Shown: positions 7,833 to 24,123, counted from the first letter of the stretch. The stretch is DNA of 64,000 nucleotides from Frigoribacterium sp. CG_9.8 (GCF_015751965.1 NZ_JADOVH010000006.1:62001-126000), one strand, 5' to 3'. Program-made: numbers and translations. The notes: generated by a model from the sequence alone, not told the origin.

Positions 7833-8708
7833 TCAGTCGCGATTGCCAACCTGAAAGATGCTCTTCGCCGGGGGAGGGGACTGAACGGCAGTGTCATCGG
7901 TGACGATCGAGGCTCCGGCGATCCAGTTGCGAAGCTCCGCTCCTTCCACCACCTTCGACGGATGCGGTCCGCCGGCGAGGAGTCGGGGCAGCCAATCAAG
8001 TGGCAGTGGCGCCCGTGACCCCACCATCACCACATTGCCGAATCGCCGCCCCTTCAGAATTTGGGTCTCGGCGAGGGCGGCAACATGCCCGGTCGCCGAA
8101 AGCAGCGTTGCCGCCTGGCCGCGCGCAAAGGCGAGTCCCGGGCCGTCGGCGACGTTCGCGACGATGATGCCGTCCGACTCCAGCAGGGCAACAGCCTCGC
8201 GGTAGAACTCCAGGCTGGTGACATGGGCGGGGGTGCGGGCTCCGCTAAAGACATCGACAACCAGAAGATCGACTGCTCCGCGAAGGCCATCGGGAAGTTT
8301 GCTAAGCACCTCCCGCGCATCCCCGTGACGCAACCGGATCGACGCGTTGCGTGGCAAAGGGAGATGCGCACGCACGAGGTCAACAAGATCGGTCTCCAAC
8401 TCCACAACCTGCTGGCGCGATCCCGGTCTGGTGACCTCGATGTAGCGGGGGAGCGTGAGGGCCCCTGCCCCCAGATGCACCGCTGTGATTGGCTCACCGG
8501 GCATCCCGAGCTGGTCGATTACATGCCCGATGCGCTGGATGTATTCGAAGAACAGCTGGCTCGGATCTTCGAGATTCACGTGCGACTGCGGGGTGCCGTC
8601 CACAATGAGGGTGAAGCTGCCCGGCACCCAGCGGTCGGGCTCGATCACGGCTCGGTAGCCACTGAGTTTCAAAATTGCAGAGGGATGTTCGGTCACTCTC
8701 ACGACCAT
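7833..8708 (-). CDS. Spermidine synthase-like (PABS-domain) protein
   Basis: The ~291-aa protein has the aminopropyltransferase/methyltransferase fold of spermidine synthases: VHLGAGALTLPRY (nucleotide-binding glycine loop), VVELETDLVDLVR (acidic ribose-contacting residue), and VDLLVVDVFSGA. Actinobacterial members of this type often lack the full polyamine-binding set, so true spermidine synthesis is unproven. I chose the ATG at 8708, shortly before the conserved VTEHPSAILKL start. An ATG at 8738 and a GTG at 8750 lie in the same frame, so the N-terminus may be up to 14 residues longer. It is divergent from the truncated haemoglobin gene. Confidence 0.82.
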   Translation of the reverse strand: MVVRVTEHPSAILKLSGYRAVIEPDRWVPGSFTLIVDGTPQSHVNLEDPSQLFFEYIQRIGHVIDQLGMPGEPITAVHLGAGALTLPRYIEVTRPGSRQQVVELETDLVDLVRAHLPLPRNASIRLRHGDAREVLSKLPDGLRGAVDLLVVDVFSGARTPAHVTSLEFYREAVALLESDGIIVANVADGPGLAFARGQAATLLSATGHVAALAETQILKGRRFGNVVMVGSRAPLPLDWLPRLLAGGPHPSKVVEGAELRNWIAGASIVTDDTAVQSPPPAKSIFQVGNRD

Positions 8709-8793
8709 GCCACACTCACCACCCCGGGCGTGCCTCATTAGGGGTACCACAGTAAGGGGGCGTTGTCGCCGCTGAAAGTTCTAGACGACACTG

Positions 8794-8817
8794 GATTGGT
8801 AGACCAATCGGTATAAG
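8794..8817 (+). promoter_or_regulatory. Palindromic operator candidate and -10 box before the haemoglobin gene
   Basis: A perfect palindrome GATTGGTAGACCAATC (8794-8809) is followed at once by TATAAG (8812-8817), a good -10 hexamer. Initiation ~7 bases after that box would fall at or just before the ATG at 8825, and no Shine-Dalgarno sequence is present, so a leaderless mRNA is likely. The palindrome covers the -35/spacer region, a suitable place for a repressor. The regulator is unknown. Confidence 0.5.
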
Positions 8818-8824
8818 AAATCCC

Positions 8825-9184
8825 ATGAGTTTGTACGAAGAGATTGGCGGAGACGCTGCGATCACGACCGTCATCGCCGACTACTGGCAGAGGGTGAGCG
8901 CTGACCCCCTGCTGTCATCCTGGTTTTCCACGATTGACAGCACCCTTCTCAGGTTCCATCTCCACGCCTATCTCACCGTCGCCCTCGATGGCCCGGAAAA
9001 CTACGAGGGCCGTAGCATGCGCCATGCTCACGCTGGCCTCAAGGTCACCCACCAGGCCTTCGACCTGCTCGTGGTGAGACTGGGAGAGACGCTCGCTGCT
9101 ATCGGGGTCACCCCGGAGAACATCCTGCGGATGGATGCCCGACTCACCATGTTGCGTCCGGTGATCGTCGAAGTCCACCACTGA
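8825..9184 (+). CDS. glbN: Truncated haemoglobin, group I type
   Basis: The 119-aa protein is a complete 2-on-2 truncated haemoglobin. It begins with the typical SLYEEIGGDAAI segment, has a central ENYEGRSMRHAHAGLKVTHQAF region containing the proximal haem-ligand histidine (HAHAGLKVTHQ), and ends with the G and H helices. Group I members bind oxygen and nitric oxide and are often involved in NO detoxification; the specific role here is inferred. The distal pocket is not certain from sequence alone. The gene stands alone behind a palindrome with a -10 box and appears to be read from a leaderless transcript. Confidence 0.88.
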   Translation: MSLYEEIGGDAAITTVIADYWQRVSADPLLSSWFSTIDSTLLRFHLHAYLTVALDGPENYEGRSMRHAHAGLKVTHQAFDLLVVRLGETLAAIGVTPENILRMDARLTMLRPVIVEVHH

Positions 9185-9418
9185 AAAGGACTGGTTCTGC
9201 TTGCGTTATCTGCGAGGAATAGATGCCCTGCTCCCGCAAATATGATCCACTCCCGTTCCGGGAGATCGCGTACTCATGCGCGGCCAGGTGGTCAAGTTTC
9301 TGCGCTGGGGTGAACGACCGCCGCGCTGTCGGGCCCCCGCGTGCGTGCCGGGACTGGTGCTCTTAATCATCGGGCTCTCGTCGCGCACGGCGGACTTGCT
9401 CTGACTACTGGCCTCAAC

Positions 9419-10531
9419 TCACCCTGACACGTAGGGCAAAGCGGCGGCGATCACGCTCAGTTCGGTGCTGCCGCTTACCGCTCCGTTGGTAGCAGTGACC
9501 GTGTGTGCTCCCGGAAAAGTGGCGGTGCAGGTGTTGGTGCTGCAACTGCCGTCCGGGGTGATCGTGAACGTGGTGGCGGAGGTGACATCGCCGAGGGTGT
9601 TTCCGTACTGGTCAGCCCCGGTGGCAGTGAACGCCTGCGTTCCACCTGCAGCAACCGTGCCCCCTGCCGGGGTTACGGTAACAGCCGCGAACTCACCGGC
9701 GGTCACTTCGATTGTGTGCGAGGCACTTGTTGCATCGGGGGAAACCCCGTTGCTGGCGGTGACGGTGTAGGTGTAGGTGCCGGCCGTGGTGGTGGTTCCA
9801 GAGAGCACCCCGGCAGAGCTGAGGGTGGTACCTGCTGGCAGCGCACCAGAGTTGATAGTGAACGTCATCGCGGTGGGTACACCCGATGCCTCAAACGTTT
9901 AGGTCGAGAAGCTTGCACCGGCTTCGACTGACGACGACGGAGCATCCGCTGTAAAGGTTGGAGCCAGTTGTCCAATTGCCAGGGAATGAGAATTACCGGC
10001 GGCGATCGCGGTCACTCCGGTCAGTCCTGCAGGCACGTCCGTGTTCCCTAAGACGTTGTAGCCCCAGGCGACGACGGTTCCATCGGTCTTCAGAGCGAGG
10101 GAATGGTACGTGCCGGCGGCGATCGCAATCACTCCGGACAGTCCTGCAGGCACGTCCGTCTGCGGGCAGCGGTTGTCGCCCCAGCTGACGACGGTCCCAT
10201 CGGCCTTCAGAGCGAGGGAATGGAGCACACCGGCGGCGATCGCGGTCACTCCGGTCAGCCCTGCAGGTACGGACGTCTGCCCGTAGCCGTTGTCGCCCCA
10301 GCCGACGACGGCGCCCGGTGTGGCGGGTGTGACGGGTTGAACTCCGACGGGCGCGGCGATTGCGGCAGTGCCGTCGACGGCGCTCAGGCTGAGCAGCACA
10401 GCGGCGATCGTTGCTGCAGCCACCGCTCTGAGCGTGGAGGGTGTCGAGCGTCGAGGGGATCGGGATGGTCGCACCAGCGGGGACAGCACGCGGGCGGCAG
10501 TGTGAATCGTCGGCAGGGTGCGTGAGGGCAT
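9419..10531 (-). pseudogene. RCC1-repeat/Ig-like secreted protein split by an in-frame stop
   Basis: One reading frame of 371 codons covers the whole interval but is broken by TAA at 9899-9901. The 5' part has an Arg-rich N-terminus and a hydrophobic export segment (AAATIAAVLLSLSAVDG), then three RCC1-like units of 39 aa whose DNA period is 117 bp (copies near 10001, 10118, 10235). After the stop the same frame continues TFEASGVPTAM into an Ig-like fold (ALPAGTTLSSAGVLSGT) and a second Ig-like domain (VTVTPAGGTVAAGGTQAF). The stop falls where related Ig-like domains usually have an aromatic residue, so a single TAC-to-TAA change would explain it. A sequencing error or readthrough is the alternative. 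The function was probably cell-surface adhesion. Confidence 0.75.
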
Positions 10532-10740
10532 CGGGATCCTCGTGGAGTGGTCGACCTGGTCATGGCTGACACAGTGGGACTTAGGTCAGCGGGAATCACG
10601 ACGGGTGCGAGTTTTCACCTGGTCGGAAGTTACACGGAATTCGGGGTGAGCGCCACTCAAATCTGATTAGATAGGCCAAGGCCGCCATCTTGCCCCGGGT
10701 CAGATTTCAGGCGATGCTGGGAACCGGCTCAAGAAACCGC
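10532..10740. other. Intergenic stretch upstream of the rpoB promoter
   Basis: No gene is visible in this gap between the divergent RCC1-type gene and the rpoB promoter. It holds one 8-bp inverted repeat (AAATCTGA at 10659-10666, TCAGATTT at 10700-10707) with a 33-base loop that contains GGCCAAGGCC. It could act as an upstream terminator or a protein-binding site. Confidence 0.5.
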
Positions 10741-10770
10741 TTGCTATCGGGGCTGGATCCGAACTATAGT
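10741..10770 (+). promoter_or_regulatory. rpoB promoter (TTGCTA-N18-TATAGT)
   Basis: TTGCTA (10741-10746) and TATAGT (10765-10770) are separated by 18 bases, a good match to a housekeeping sigma promoter. Initiation near 10777 would give a leader of about 145 bases before rpoB. Confidence 0.65.
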
Positions 10771-10795
10771 GGTCCCTTGCGCTTCTAGGAGAACT

Positions 10796-10882
10796 ATGCC
10801 TTCATATTGCGGTCGGCTGCGCTCGTTCAAGACGGGTACACCCCCGAAGCGAAATCCATCACCGCCTGAACTCCCCACTTAG
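10796..10882 (+). CDS. Candidate 28-codon leader peptide before rpoB
   Basis: An ATG preceded by AGGAG (10787-10791) opens a 28-codon frame ending TAG at 10880-10882. It lies wholly inside the predicted rpoB leader. The product is basic and Pro-rich (it ends PKRNPSPPELPT). It is not a known family. The stop codon sits in the loop of one of two competing hairpins, so translation could influence leader folding. Existence as a translated ORF is inference. Confidence 0.35.
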   Translation: MPSYCGRLRSFKTGTPPKRNPSPPELPT

Positions 10883-10905
10883 CAATGGGGCGGGTAACAC
10901 CGCCC
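10873..10905 (+). promoter_or_regulatory. Two mutually exclusive hairpins before the rpoB ribosome-binding site
   Basis: Hairpin 1 pairs CCCCA (10873-10877) with TGGGG (10886-10890). Hairpin 2 pairs GGGCGG (10888-10893) with CCGCCC (10900-10905). They share bases 10888-10890 and cannot both form. Hairpin 2 ends three bases before GGAGG (10909-10913), which serves the TTG start of rpoB. Confidence 0.45.
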
Positions 10906-10921
10906 ACCGGAGGTTATTTCC

Positions 10922-14431
<3,510 letters not shown>

Positions 14432-14501
14432 ACCAGCTAAGGCTCTTTGGTCACGATCGCAGACACCCTTTTTTAAAAGTTTTTCTAAAGTAGGAGAAAA
14501 A

Positions 14502-18383
<3,882 letters not shown>

Positions 18384-18394
18384 CACCTGGTCTG

Positions 18395-18428
18395 CGAATG
18401 GCCTCTCGCTGCGGCGAGGGGCCGTTCG
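18395..18428 (+). terminator. rpoBC terminator
   Basis: A 15-bp stem (two G-T wobbles) closes over the tetraloop TGCG; the 5' arm is CGAATGGCCTCTCGC, 12 bases after the rpoC stop. It lacks a long T-run, as is frequent in actinobacteria. A perfect 10-bp palindrome ACGTTAACGT follows at 18430-18439. Confidence 0.75.
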
Positions 18429-18595
18429 TACGTTAACGTCTCACATCACTGCGGCACGGTTGTGGGGCAAACGGTCCTACCCCCCCCTATTGCGGGACTG
18501 TGTTTGGCGCTCAAGCGCAGATGGCCTAAAACTCCCGAAAAGATAGTTCTTCTCTTTCTGTTCGAAAATTCCCGATTCGCCAACACTGAAATCCC

Positions 18596-19927
18596 GTGGA
18601 AGTGTCTTCAATTGCTGAAATTCTTATCATTCGTGGCTTCATGCCGATCGAATGTCTCGATGAAATCACCGGGGATGCTGCCACCGATGAACTCCAGATC
18701 ATAAAACTGATCGACAGGGGGATAATCACCGACGTCCAGGTCGCGTCTGCATTTGCCGCGCATGCCGATCTGCCTTTTGTGGAACTCGTCGATTTTCCCA
18801 TCGATCGCACTGCTGTCTCTCTTGTACCCGCCGCGCTGTTCCGCTGCTATGACCTCCTACCGCTCTCGGTTGCTGGCGACACGATCACCGTTGCTATGAC
18901 GAATCCTGGCGATATCTTTGCCCTCGATGACATCCGTGCCGCAACCCGGATGCGGGTAAATGCGGTGGTTGCGGAGCGCCAGGATCTGCGCAATGCCATG
19001 AATCGGCTGCTCCGGGCTGACGGGGAACTCAACGACCTCACTACGGCCCTCGAGGAAGAGGGCAGGCCTTCCGCCGACATGGGGCCGGTGAATCCCGAAG
19101 CCTTCGAAGACGACGCCCCGATCGTACGTTTGGTCAACCTGCTCATCAGCCAGGCGATCCAGGATCGTGCGTCAGACATCCACATCGAGCCCGCTGAGCA
19201 GGAGATGCGGGTGCGTTACCGCATCGACGGGGTGCTGCACGAGATGCAGCGAGCGCCCAAGCAGATCCAGAATGGCGTGATCTCCCGGCTCAAGATCGTG
19301 AGCGACATCGATATCGCCGAGCGTCGCAAGCCGCAGGATGGCCGCCTCTCGGTGATCCACGGTGGCCGCAAGGTCGACCTTCGCGTGGCTACTCTGCCCA
19401 TGGTGTGGGGCGAGAAGGTCGTCATGCGAATCCTCGACAACTCCGGCTCGAGCATGAGCCTTAACGATCTCGGGTTGCTGAAAAGAAACGCCGAAGTCTA
19501 TAAGAAGTCGTACTCGAAGCCGTATGGCATGATCCCCGTCACCGGACCAACGGGATCCGGTAAGTCGACGACGCTGTACGCGACTCTCCGCTCCGTGGCG
19601 AAGCCCGAGATCAATGTGATCACGGTCGAGGATCCGGTGGAATACCGCATGGACGGCATCAACCAGGTGCAGGTCAATCCGAAGGCTGGACTCACCTTCG
19701 CCAGCGCGTTGCGGTCGATTCTGCGGTCGGATCCGGATGTCGTGTTGCTCGGTGAGATCCGCGACCACGAGACCGCGCAGATCGCCATCGAAGCCTCACT
19801 CACGGCCCCCGCCGGTTCGCGTGTCGACCTCACGTTCAATGTGGCGGCCGACTCCCAGCCCTACGTCAAGATCACCACCACCACGTACACTCCTCAAGCC
19901 CCGACAGTGAGCTCGCCATGTTTCTAG
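18596..19927 (+). pseudogene. pilB: Type IV pilus assembly ATPase PilB truncated and fused to a foreign C-terminus
   Basis: Residues 1-403 are a PilB/GspE ATPase: an N-terminal MshEN-like domain, then the GPTGSGKST Walker A (317-325), the Asp-box region VEDPVEYRMDGINQVQV, and Walker B DPDVVLLGEIRD (379-390). At residue 404, just after IAIEASLT where homologues continue GHLVLSTLHTNDA, the sequence switches to 40 unrelated residues (APAGSRVDLTFN...SSPCF). The His box, the tetracysteine zinc site and the C-terminal ~140 residues are gone. The new tail ends by overlapping the next ATG, as expected for the natural 3' end of a pilin gene. An in-frame deletion that also removed pilT, pilC and the main pilin is the simplest explanation. 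The GTG start has no clear ribosome-binding site. Confidence 0.8.
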
Positions 19928-21551
19928 ACGCCAGATTCCGTAGGGTAGGAAAAGAGGAAAGCGGTGCCGCGCTGCTCGCCGCGATCGGGTTGACGGCGGT
20001 GGCGGCCATCATTGCGCTTACCGTGACCTCCAGCACGATTTACGCGGTAGGGTACAGCACGGCGATCCGCTCCGGGGTGCAGGCGCAGGCGGCGGCAGAG
20101 GGCGGAATCGACTTCGCGGCTGCCAGCCTGGGAACCCCAGCCGGGGGCTGTCTGACCCAGTACGTGAGCACAACCGCGCCGATCTTCACCGTGAACGTCT
20201 CTTACTCCAATGTTGACCCCTCGCCGGTGCCCGACGTCGACACTTCATGGGTGAGCGGATGCCCGACCACGACGGCGGTCAAGCGACTGAAGCGCAACTC
20301 GATCGGTACGGCGGACACCTTCGGGCTGGCGGGAAACGCCTCAGGCAATACACGCAAGTTGTCGGCGATCTACCCGTACACGCTCACTGCCTTGCCCTAT
20401 CTCACGGGAACCGGCGCGTCTATCTATTCCTATGCTCAGACCGACACGACGGTCAACAATCTCACGATCACGCAGGGCGGAACCGTCCTCCCCGCCATCC
20501 AGTACCTGTCGGGCAGCATGAACTGCACCTCGGGGTCGACCATCAAAGGCAACGTCATTCTCGGATCGGGCGCGGCGTCACTCGCGAGCGGGTGTGTCAT
20601 CGATGGTGACCTGTACGCATCCGGCACAATCGACTTGCAGAATTCGCGGGTATATGGCAAAGTGAGCCCGTCGACCGGAACCTATCCGTTGGTCGCGCTC
20701 TCCAACTTGGCCATCGTCGACGGGAGCGTCTTCGCCGCCGGGCCAGTGAAGTCTAGGGAGCGGTCGGAGGCAGCATCGTAGCCGGGCCAGGCGCCGGAGC
20801 GTCCGTCTTCTTGGACTCAACGACCGTTGGAGGATCCGTGGTCGTCGCCGGCACCGTCTCCAACAGCGGAACTGTTACGGGCACGATCACCCAGAACAAT
20901 ACAGGGATGGCCGTCCCAACTCTGCCATTTGTACCGGGCTGGGTCGATTATCCCTACCCCATCACCGACTGGCAGCCGGGAGGATTCGCAGAGATCCCCC
21001 TTTCCGGGAGCAGCTGCAGCGGACCGGGATTCATAGCCGCCATGACCACCGTGCTGGCGTCACTCACCCCCACGGTGCTGAACGCCAGCACCTGCAATCT
21101 CGACTTGAGCGCGCTGAGCTCCACACAGAACATGAACAGTGACCTGGTCATCATTGCCAACTCGTTCAAGCTCAGCAACAACAACTTCCAATCCGCCACG
21201 GCAATCAACCGCAAACTCTGGTTCATCATCCCCGATCGAGGCACCCTCAACAATCACGTTCCCGACTGCCCAAGCGGTGGCAGCTTCACCATGACCAACA
21301 ACGTCACGATCGGCTCCAGAGTAGCGGCCATGATCTACTCGCCGTGCCCGGTCACCAACTCGGCGAACGTCTGGAGGGGCCAGATCTACTCAAGCTCAAC
21401 GAAGACCTCCAACGCCTTCACGCTGAACTACGTGCCGATCGGCATTCCGGGGGTCAACCTATTTGCGGGGACGAACTCGAGCGAGACACCCACACCGTTC
21501 ATCGCCGTCATTGGTCCTCGCACCGCGATTCGCACCCTCAACGCGGGGTAG
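19918..21551 (+). pseudogene. PilX-like minor pilin/membrane-anchored protein with a frameshift
   Basis: The first part (19918-20781) begins with a pilin-like or PilX-like N-terminus: a short basic leader, EESGAALLAAIGLTAVAAIIALTVTSS as transmembrane helix, and an AQAAAEGGIDFA helix. It then runs into beta-helix-like repeats (GSTIKGNVILGSGA, GCVIDGDLYASG). It stops at 20779-20781. The downstream frame, readable from just after a stop at 20754-20756, continues the same repeats (GGSIVAGPGAGASVFLDSTTVGGSVVVAG) to 21551. Restoring one missing base near 20750-20756 joins both halves. A TTG at 20811 could start the second part on its own. The ATG overlaps the end of the truncated pilB fusion. Confidence 0.75.
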
Positions 21552-21552
21552 C

Positions 21553-22377
21553 GTGACGGCCATTCTCGCGGGCAGTCTCGGATTGCTGATCGGGTCATTC
21601 CTCAACGTGGTCGCCCACCGCGTACCGCTCAGGCTGTCGATCGTATCGCCGCCGAGCGCGTGCCCCCAGTGCCGCAGCCGAATTCGGGGTTACGACAACA
21701 TCCCTGTCGTCTCCTGGCTCCTGCTCGGTGGCAAGTGCCGAGATTGTCGGACGCCGATTTCGGCCCGTTATCCTCTCGTCGAGGCGAGTACTGCGGCGCT
21801 TTTTGGGCTTGTGGTGCTGTGGTTCTCGGCAACCCGCGTCCCGTCTGGCTTCAGCCGACCGTCAGAGGTCACCGCCACAACGCTCGCGCTTGTCGCCTTC
21901 CTGTATTTCGGGTCGATAAGCGTGGTGCTCACTCTCATTGACATCGATACTCACACGCTGCCCAATCGCATCGTGTTGCCGAGCCTCGTCGTTGGCACCG
22001 TACTGCTCGGTGCTGCGGCCGTACTCGGATCGGATTCCTCTGCGTTCATACGCGCTGTTATCGGCTCGGTCAGCCTGTTCTTGTTCTACCTAATTTTGGC
22101 ACTCGTTAGCCCCCGGGGTATGGGTTTTGGCGATGTCAAACTCGCTGCGGTGATCGGGCTCTATCTCGGTTTCCTGGGTTGGGGGGAGTTGGTTGTGGGC
22201 GCCTTTGGTGCTTTCTTCATCGGTGGACTTTTCGGACTCCTGCTCATGGTGTTTCGGCGCGCAACCCGCAAGTCCAGTATTCCCTTCGGGCCATGGATGC
22301 TTGTCGGGGCCTGGATCGGGGCAATTTTCGGCAACTCGATCGCGCGTGGCTATCTTTCCGCAGTCGGATTGGCTTGA
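21553..22377 (+). CDS. pilD: Prepilin peptidase (A24 family)
   Basis: The 274-aa integral membrane enzyme cleaves and N-methylates type IV prepilins. It has the N-terminal GSFLNVVAHRVP block, the paired-cysteine zinc loop (CPQC...CRDC), and the two catalytic aspartates in LIDIDTHTLPN and GMGFGDVKLA. About seven to eight transmembrane helices are visible. The GTG at 21553 lies one base after the upstream stop; longer starts would overlap the pilin-like gene. All key residues are intact although its substrates upstream look damaged, so it may serve other prepilins or be a survivor of a decaying locus. Confidence 0.9.
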   Translation: MTAILAGSLGLLIGSFLNVVAHRVPLRLSIVSPPSACPQCRSRIRGYDNIPVVSWLLLGGKCRDCRTPISARYPLVEASTAALFGLVVLWFSATRVPSGFSRPSEVTATTLALVAFLYFGSISVVLTLIDIDTHTLPNRIVLPSLVVGTVLLGAAAVLGSDSSAFIRAVIGSVSLFLFYLILALVSPRGMGFGDVKLAAVIGLYLGFLGWGELVVGAFGAFFIGGLFGLLLMVFRRATRKSSIPFGPWMLVGAWIGAIFGNSIARGYLSAVGLA

Positions 22378-22404
22378 CCCGCATTGTCGGGTCAGAAAAG
22401 TGAG

Positions 22405-23460
22405 ATGAAAATGGCACGAAATGTTGTCGGCGTCGACATCGGAAGCACTTCGGTGCGAGCTGTTGAGGTGAGCGGTGCCTCGACCGGCAAAACGACGTTG
22501 GTTCGATTTCTTGAGCTGCCCCTCCCCGAAGGGGCTGTCAGCCGCGGTGAAGTGCTCGAACCGCATGCGGTCGGCGCCATAATCAAACGTCTGTGGTCGA
22601 CTGGGGGTTTCAAGACCAAGAACGTGGCGCTCGGAATGGGCAACCAGCGGGTTCTCGCACGTGACCCCACAGTGCCGCGGGCGTCGCTCGCGCACATTCG
22701 CGAAGCTCTTCCATTCCAGGTGCAGGACATGCTTCCCGTGCCGGTCGCCGACGCCCTTCTCGACTTTTATCCGATCTCCGAGTCGGTGGGCGAAAATGGT
22801 CCCGTGGTGCATGGTCTGCTCATCGCGGCCATCAAGGATGCCGTGCTTGGCAACGTGAAAGCCATACAGGAGGCGGGCCTCAACCCGTTGAAGGTCGATC
22901 TGATTCCCTTCGCCCTGAGCCGAGTTCTCATCACCCGGCCTCAGGTGACAGGCACCATCGTGTTGATCGACGTCGGCGCAAATGCGGCCACTGTGGTCAT
23001 CGCGACCGACGGCGTGCCACAGTTCGTGCGCATCATCCCCGCCGGCGGCGAGGACCTGACGCAGGCGCTGAGGCTCAGGCTCAAACTCGACGTGAAACAG
23101 GCGGAGGAGCAGAAGAAGCGCCTCGGACTTGCCCGCCAAGTCTCGACATTGGAGGAACGAAGGGTGGTCGCGATCCTCTACGAGGTCACCGGGGAATTGC
23201 TGGCGAGTCTGCGCAACAGCATCACCTACTTCACAACACTGCGGCCGCACGAACCCATTCGGCAGATCCTGCTCACCGGAGGTGGTGCGCAGCTCATCGG
23301 CTTTCAGAAGGCGCTTGCCGAGATCATGAAGCTCCCGGTCGTGGAAGCGGACCCGTTCTCGACGATCACCCTGGCGCGTTCGCTCGACGCCGACCAGATC
23401 AACCGCAGCCGCACATCGATAACGGTCGCGCTGGGACTCGCCCTGGGGAAGCTCTCATGA
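22405..23460 (+). CDS. pilM: Type IV pilus assembly protein PilM
   Basis: The ~351-aa product is an actin-like ATPase-fold protein. It opens with VGVDIGSTSVRAVEV (phosphate 1 loop), has LIDVGANAATVVI (phosphate 2) and LLTGGGAQLIGF (adenosine loop). PilM binds the PilN cytoplasmic tail and links the pilus ATPase to the inner-membrane platform. Two in-frame ATGs (22405, 22411) are possible starts. The stop overlaps the start of the PilN-like gene by ATGA, so translation is coupled. Confidence 0.88.
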   Translation: MKMARNVVGVDIGSTSVRAVEVSGASTGKTTLVRFLELPLPEGAVSRGEVLEPHAVGAIIKRLWSTGGFKTKNVALGMGNQRVLARDPTVPRASLAHIREALPFQVQDMLPVPVADALLDFYPISESVGENGPVVHGLLIAAIKDAVLGNVKAIQEAGLNPLKVDLIPFALSRVLITRPQVTGTIVLIDVGANAATVVIATDGVPQFVRIIPAGGEDLTQALRLRLKLDVKQAEEQKKRLGLARQVSTLEERRVVAILYEVTGELLASLRNSITYFTTLRPHEPIRQILLTGGGAQLIGFQKALAEIMKLPVVEADPFSTITLARSLDADQINRSRTSITVALGLALGKLS

Positions 23461-24122
23461 GCCGCCGCTTCGTGGCAGGGGCACTGGTCGTCGGAGGTGA
23501 GCCGAGCGCAGACCTCCTGCCACCGGAACTGCGGCTCTACAGCACAGCGCGAACGATTCGCAGGCGCCTCTGGTGGGGAGTCGCCGCGCTAGGCCTGGTG
23601 ATGATCCTGGGAACGGGTGCGGCCGCTCTGGGGGCGATGCAGATGCAGGCGAACCTGACGACCGAACAGAACAGGACTGCCGCTTTGCTCGTGGAACAGC
23701 GCAAGTACGGCACTGTGCGATCGGTGCAACAGGAGGTGAGCCTGGTGGAAGCGGCACAGCTGGTGGGAACTTCCACCGAAATCGACTGGCAGAAGTACCT
23801 CAATCAGGTGCAGGCCACTCTGCCAGCCAACGTTATCCTCACCTCCGTCACTATCGAGGCGGGGTCACCGTTGCAGTCCTACGCTCAGGCATCGGTGCCC
23901 TCGCAGGGGGCGAGGGTGGCAACTCTCAGTTTTGCGGCCACGAGCGCGACCCTGCCCGAAGTGCCGGTCTGGCTGAACTCGCTCACCGGGCTTCCCGGCT
24001 ACGCGGACGCATCCCCCGGATCGGTCATTCGCGATGACGTCACCGGCATTTACTCGGTCGCCATAACCATGCACATCAACGAGGCGGCCTTTACTAACCG
24101 CTTCGCGGCGAAGGGAAAGTGA
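23457..24122 (+). CDS. pilN: PilN-like type IV pilus alignment protein
   Basis: The 221-aa bitopic protein has a cytoplasmic N-terminus with an LLPPELRLYSTART segment, where PilN proteins carry the PilM-binding NLLP-type motif. A transmembrane helix follows (about 42-62), then a coiled coil and an extracellular ferredoxin-like domain (WQKYLNQVQATLPANVILTSV). It should pair with PilO. It overlaps pilM by four bases and is one base from the PilO-like gene. Assignment rests on layout and order more than on sequence identity. Confidence 0.75.
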   Translation: MSRRFVAGALVVGGEPSADLLPPELRLYSTARTIRRRLWWGVAALGLVMILGTGAAALGAMQMQANLTTEQNRTAALLVEQRKYGTVRSVQQEVSLVEAAQLVGTSTEIDWQKYLNQVQATLPANVILTSVTIEAGSPLQSYAQASVPSQGARVATLSFAATSATLPEVPVWLNSLTGLPGYADASPGSVIRDDVTGIYSVAITMHINEAAFTNRFAAKGK

Positions 24123-24123
24123 C

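Noticed and set aside
9185-9418. Gene in the gap after the haemoglobin gene
   Set aside because: Only a 6-bp hairpin (CTCCCG-TTC-CGGGAG, 9250-9264) is seen; no frame with a ribosome-binding site or family match.
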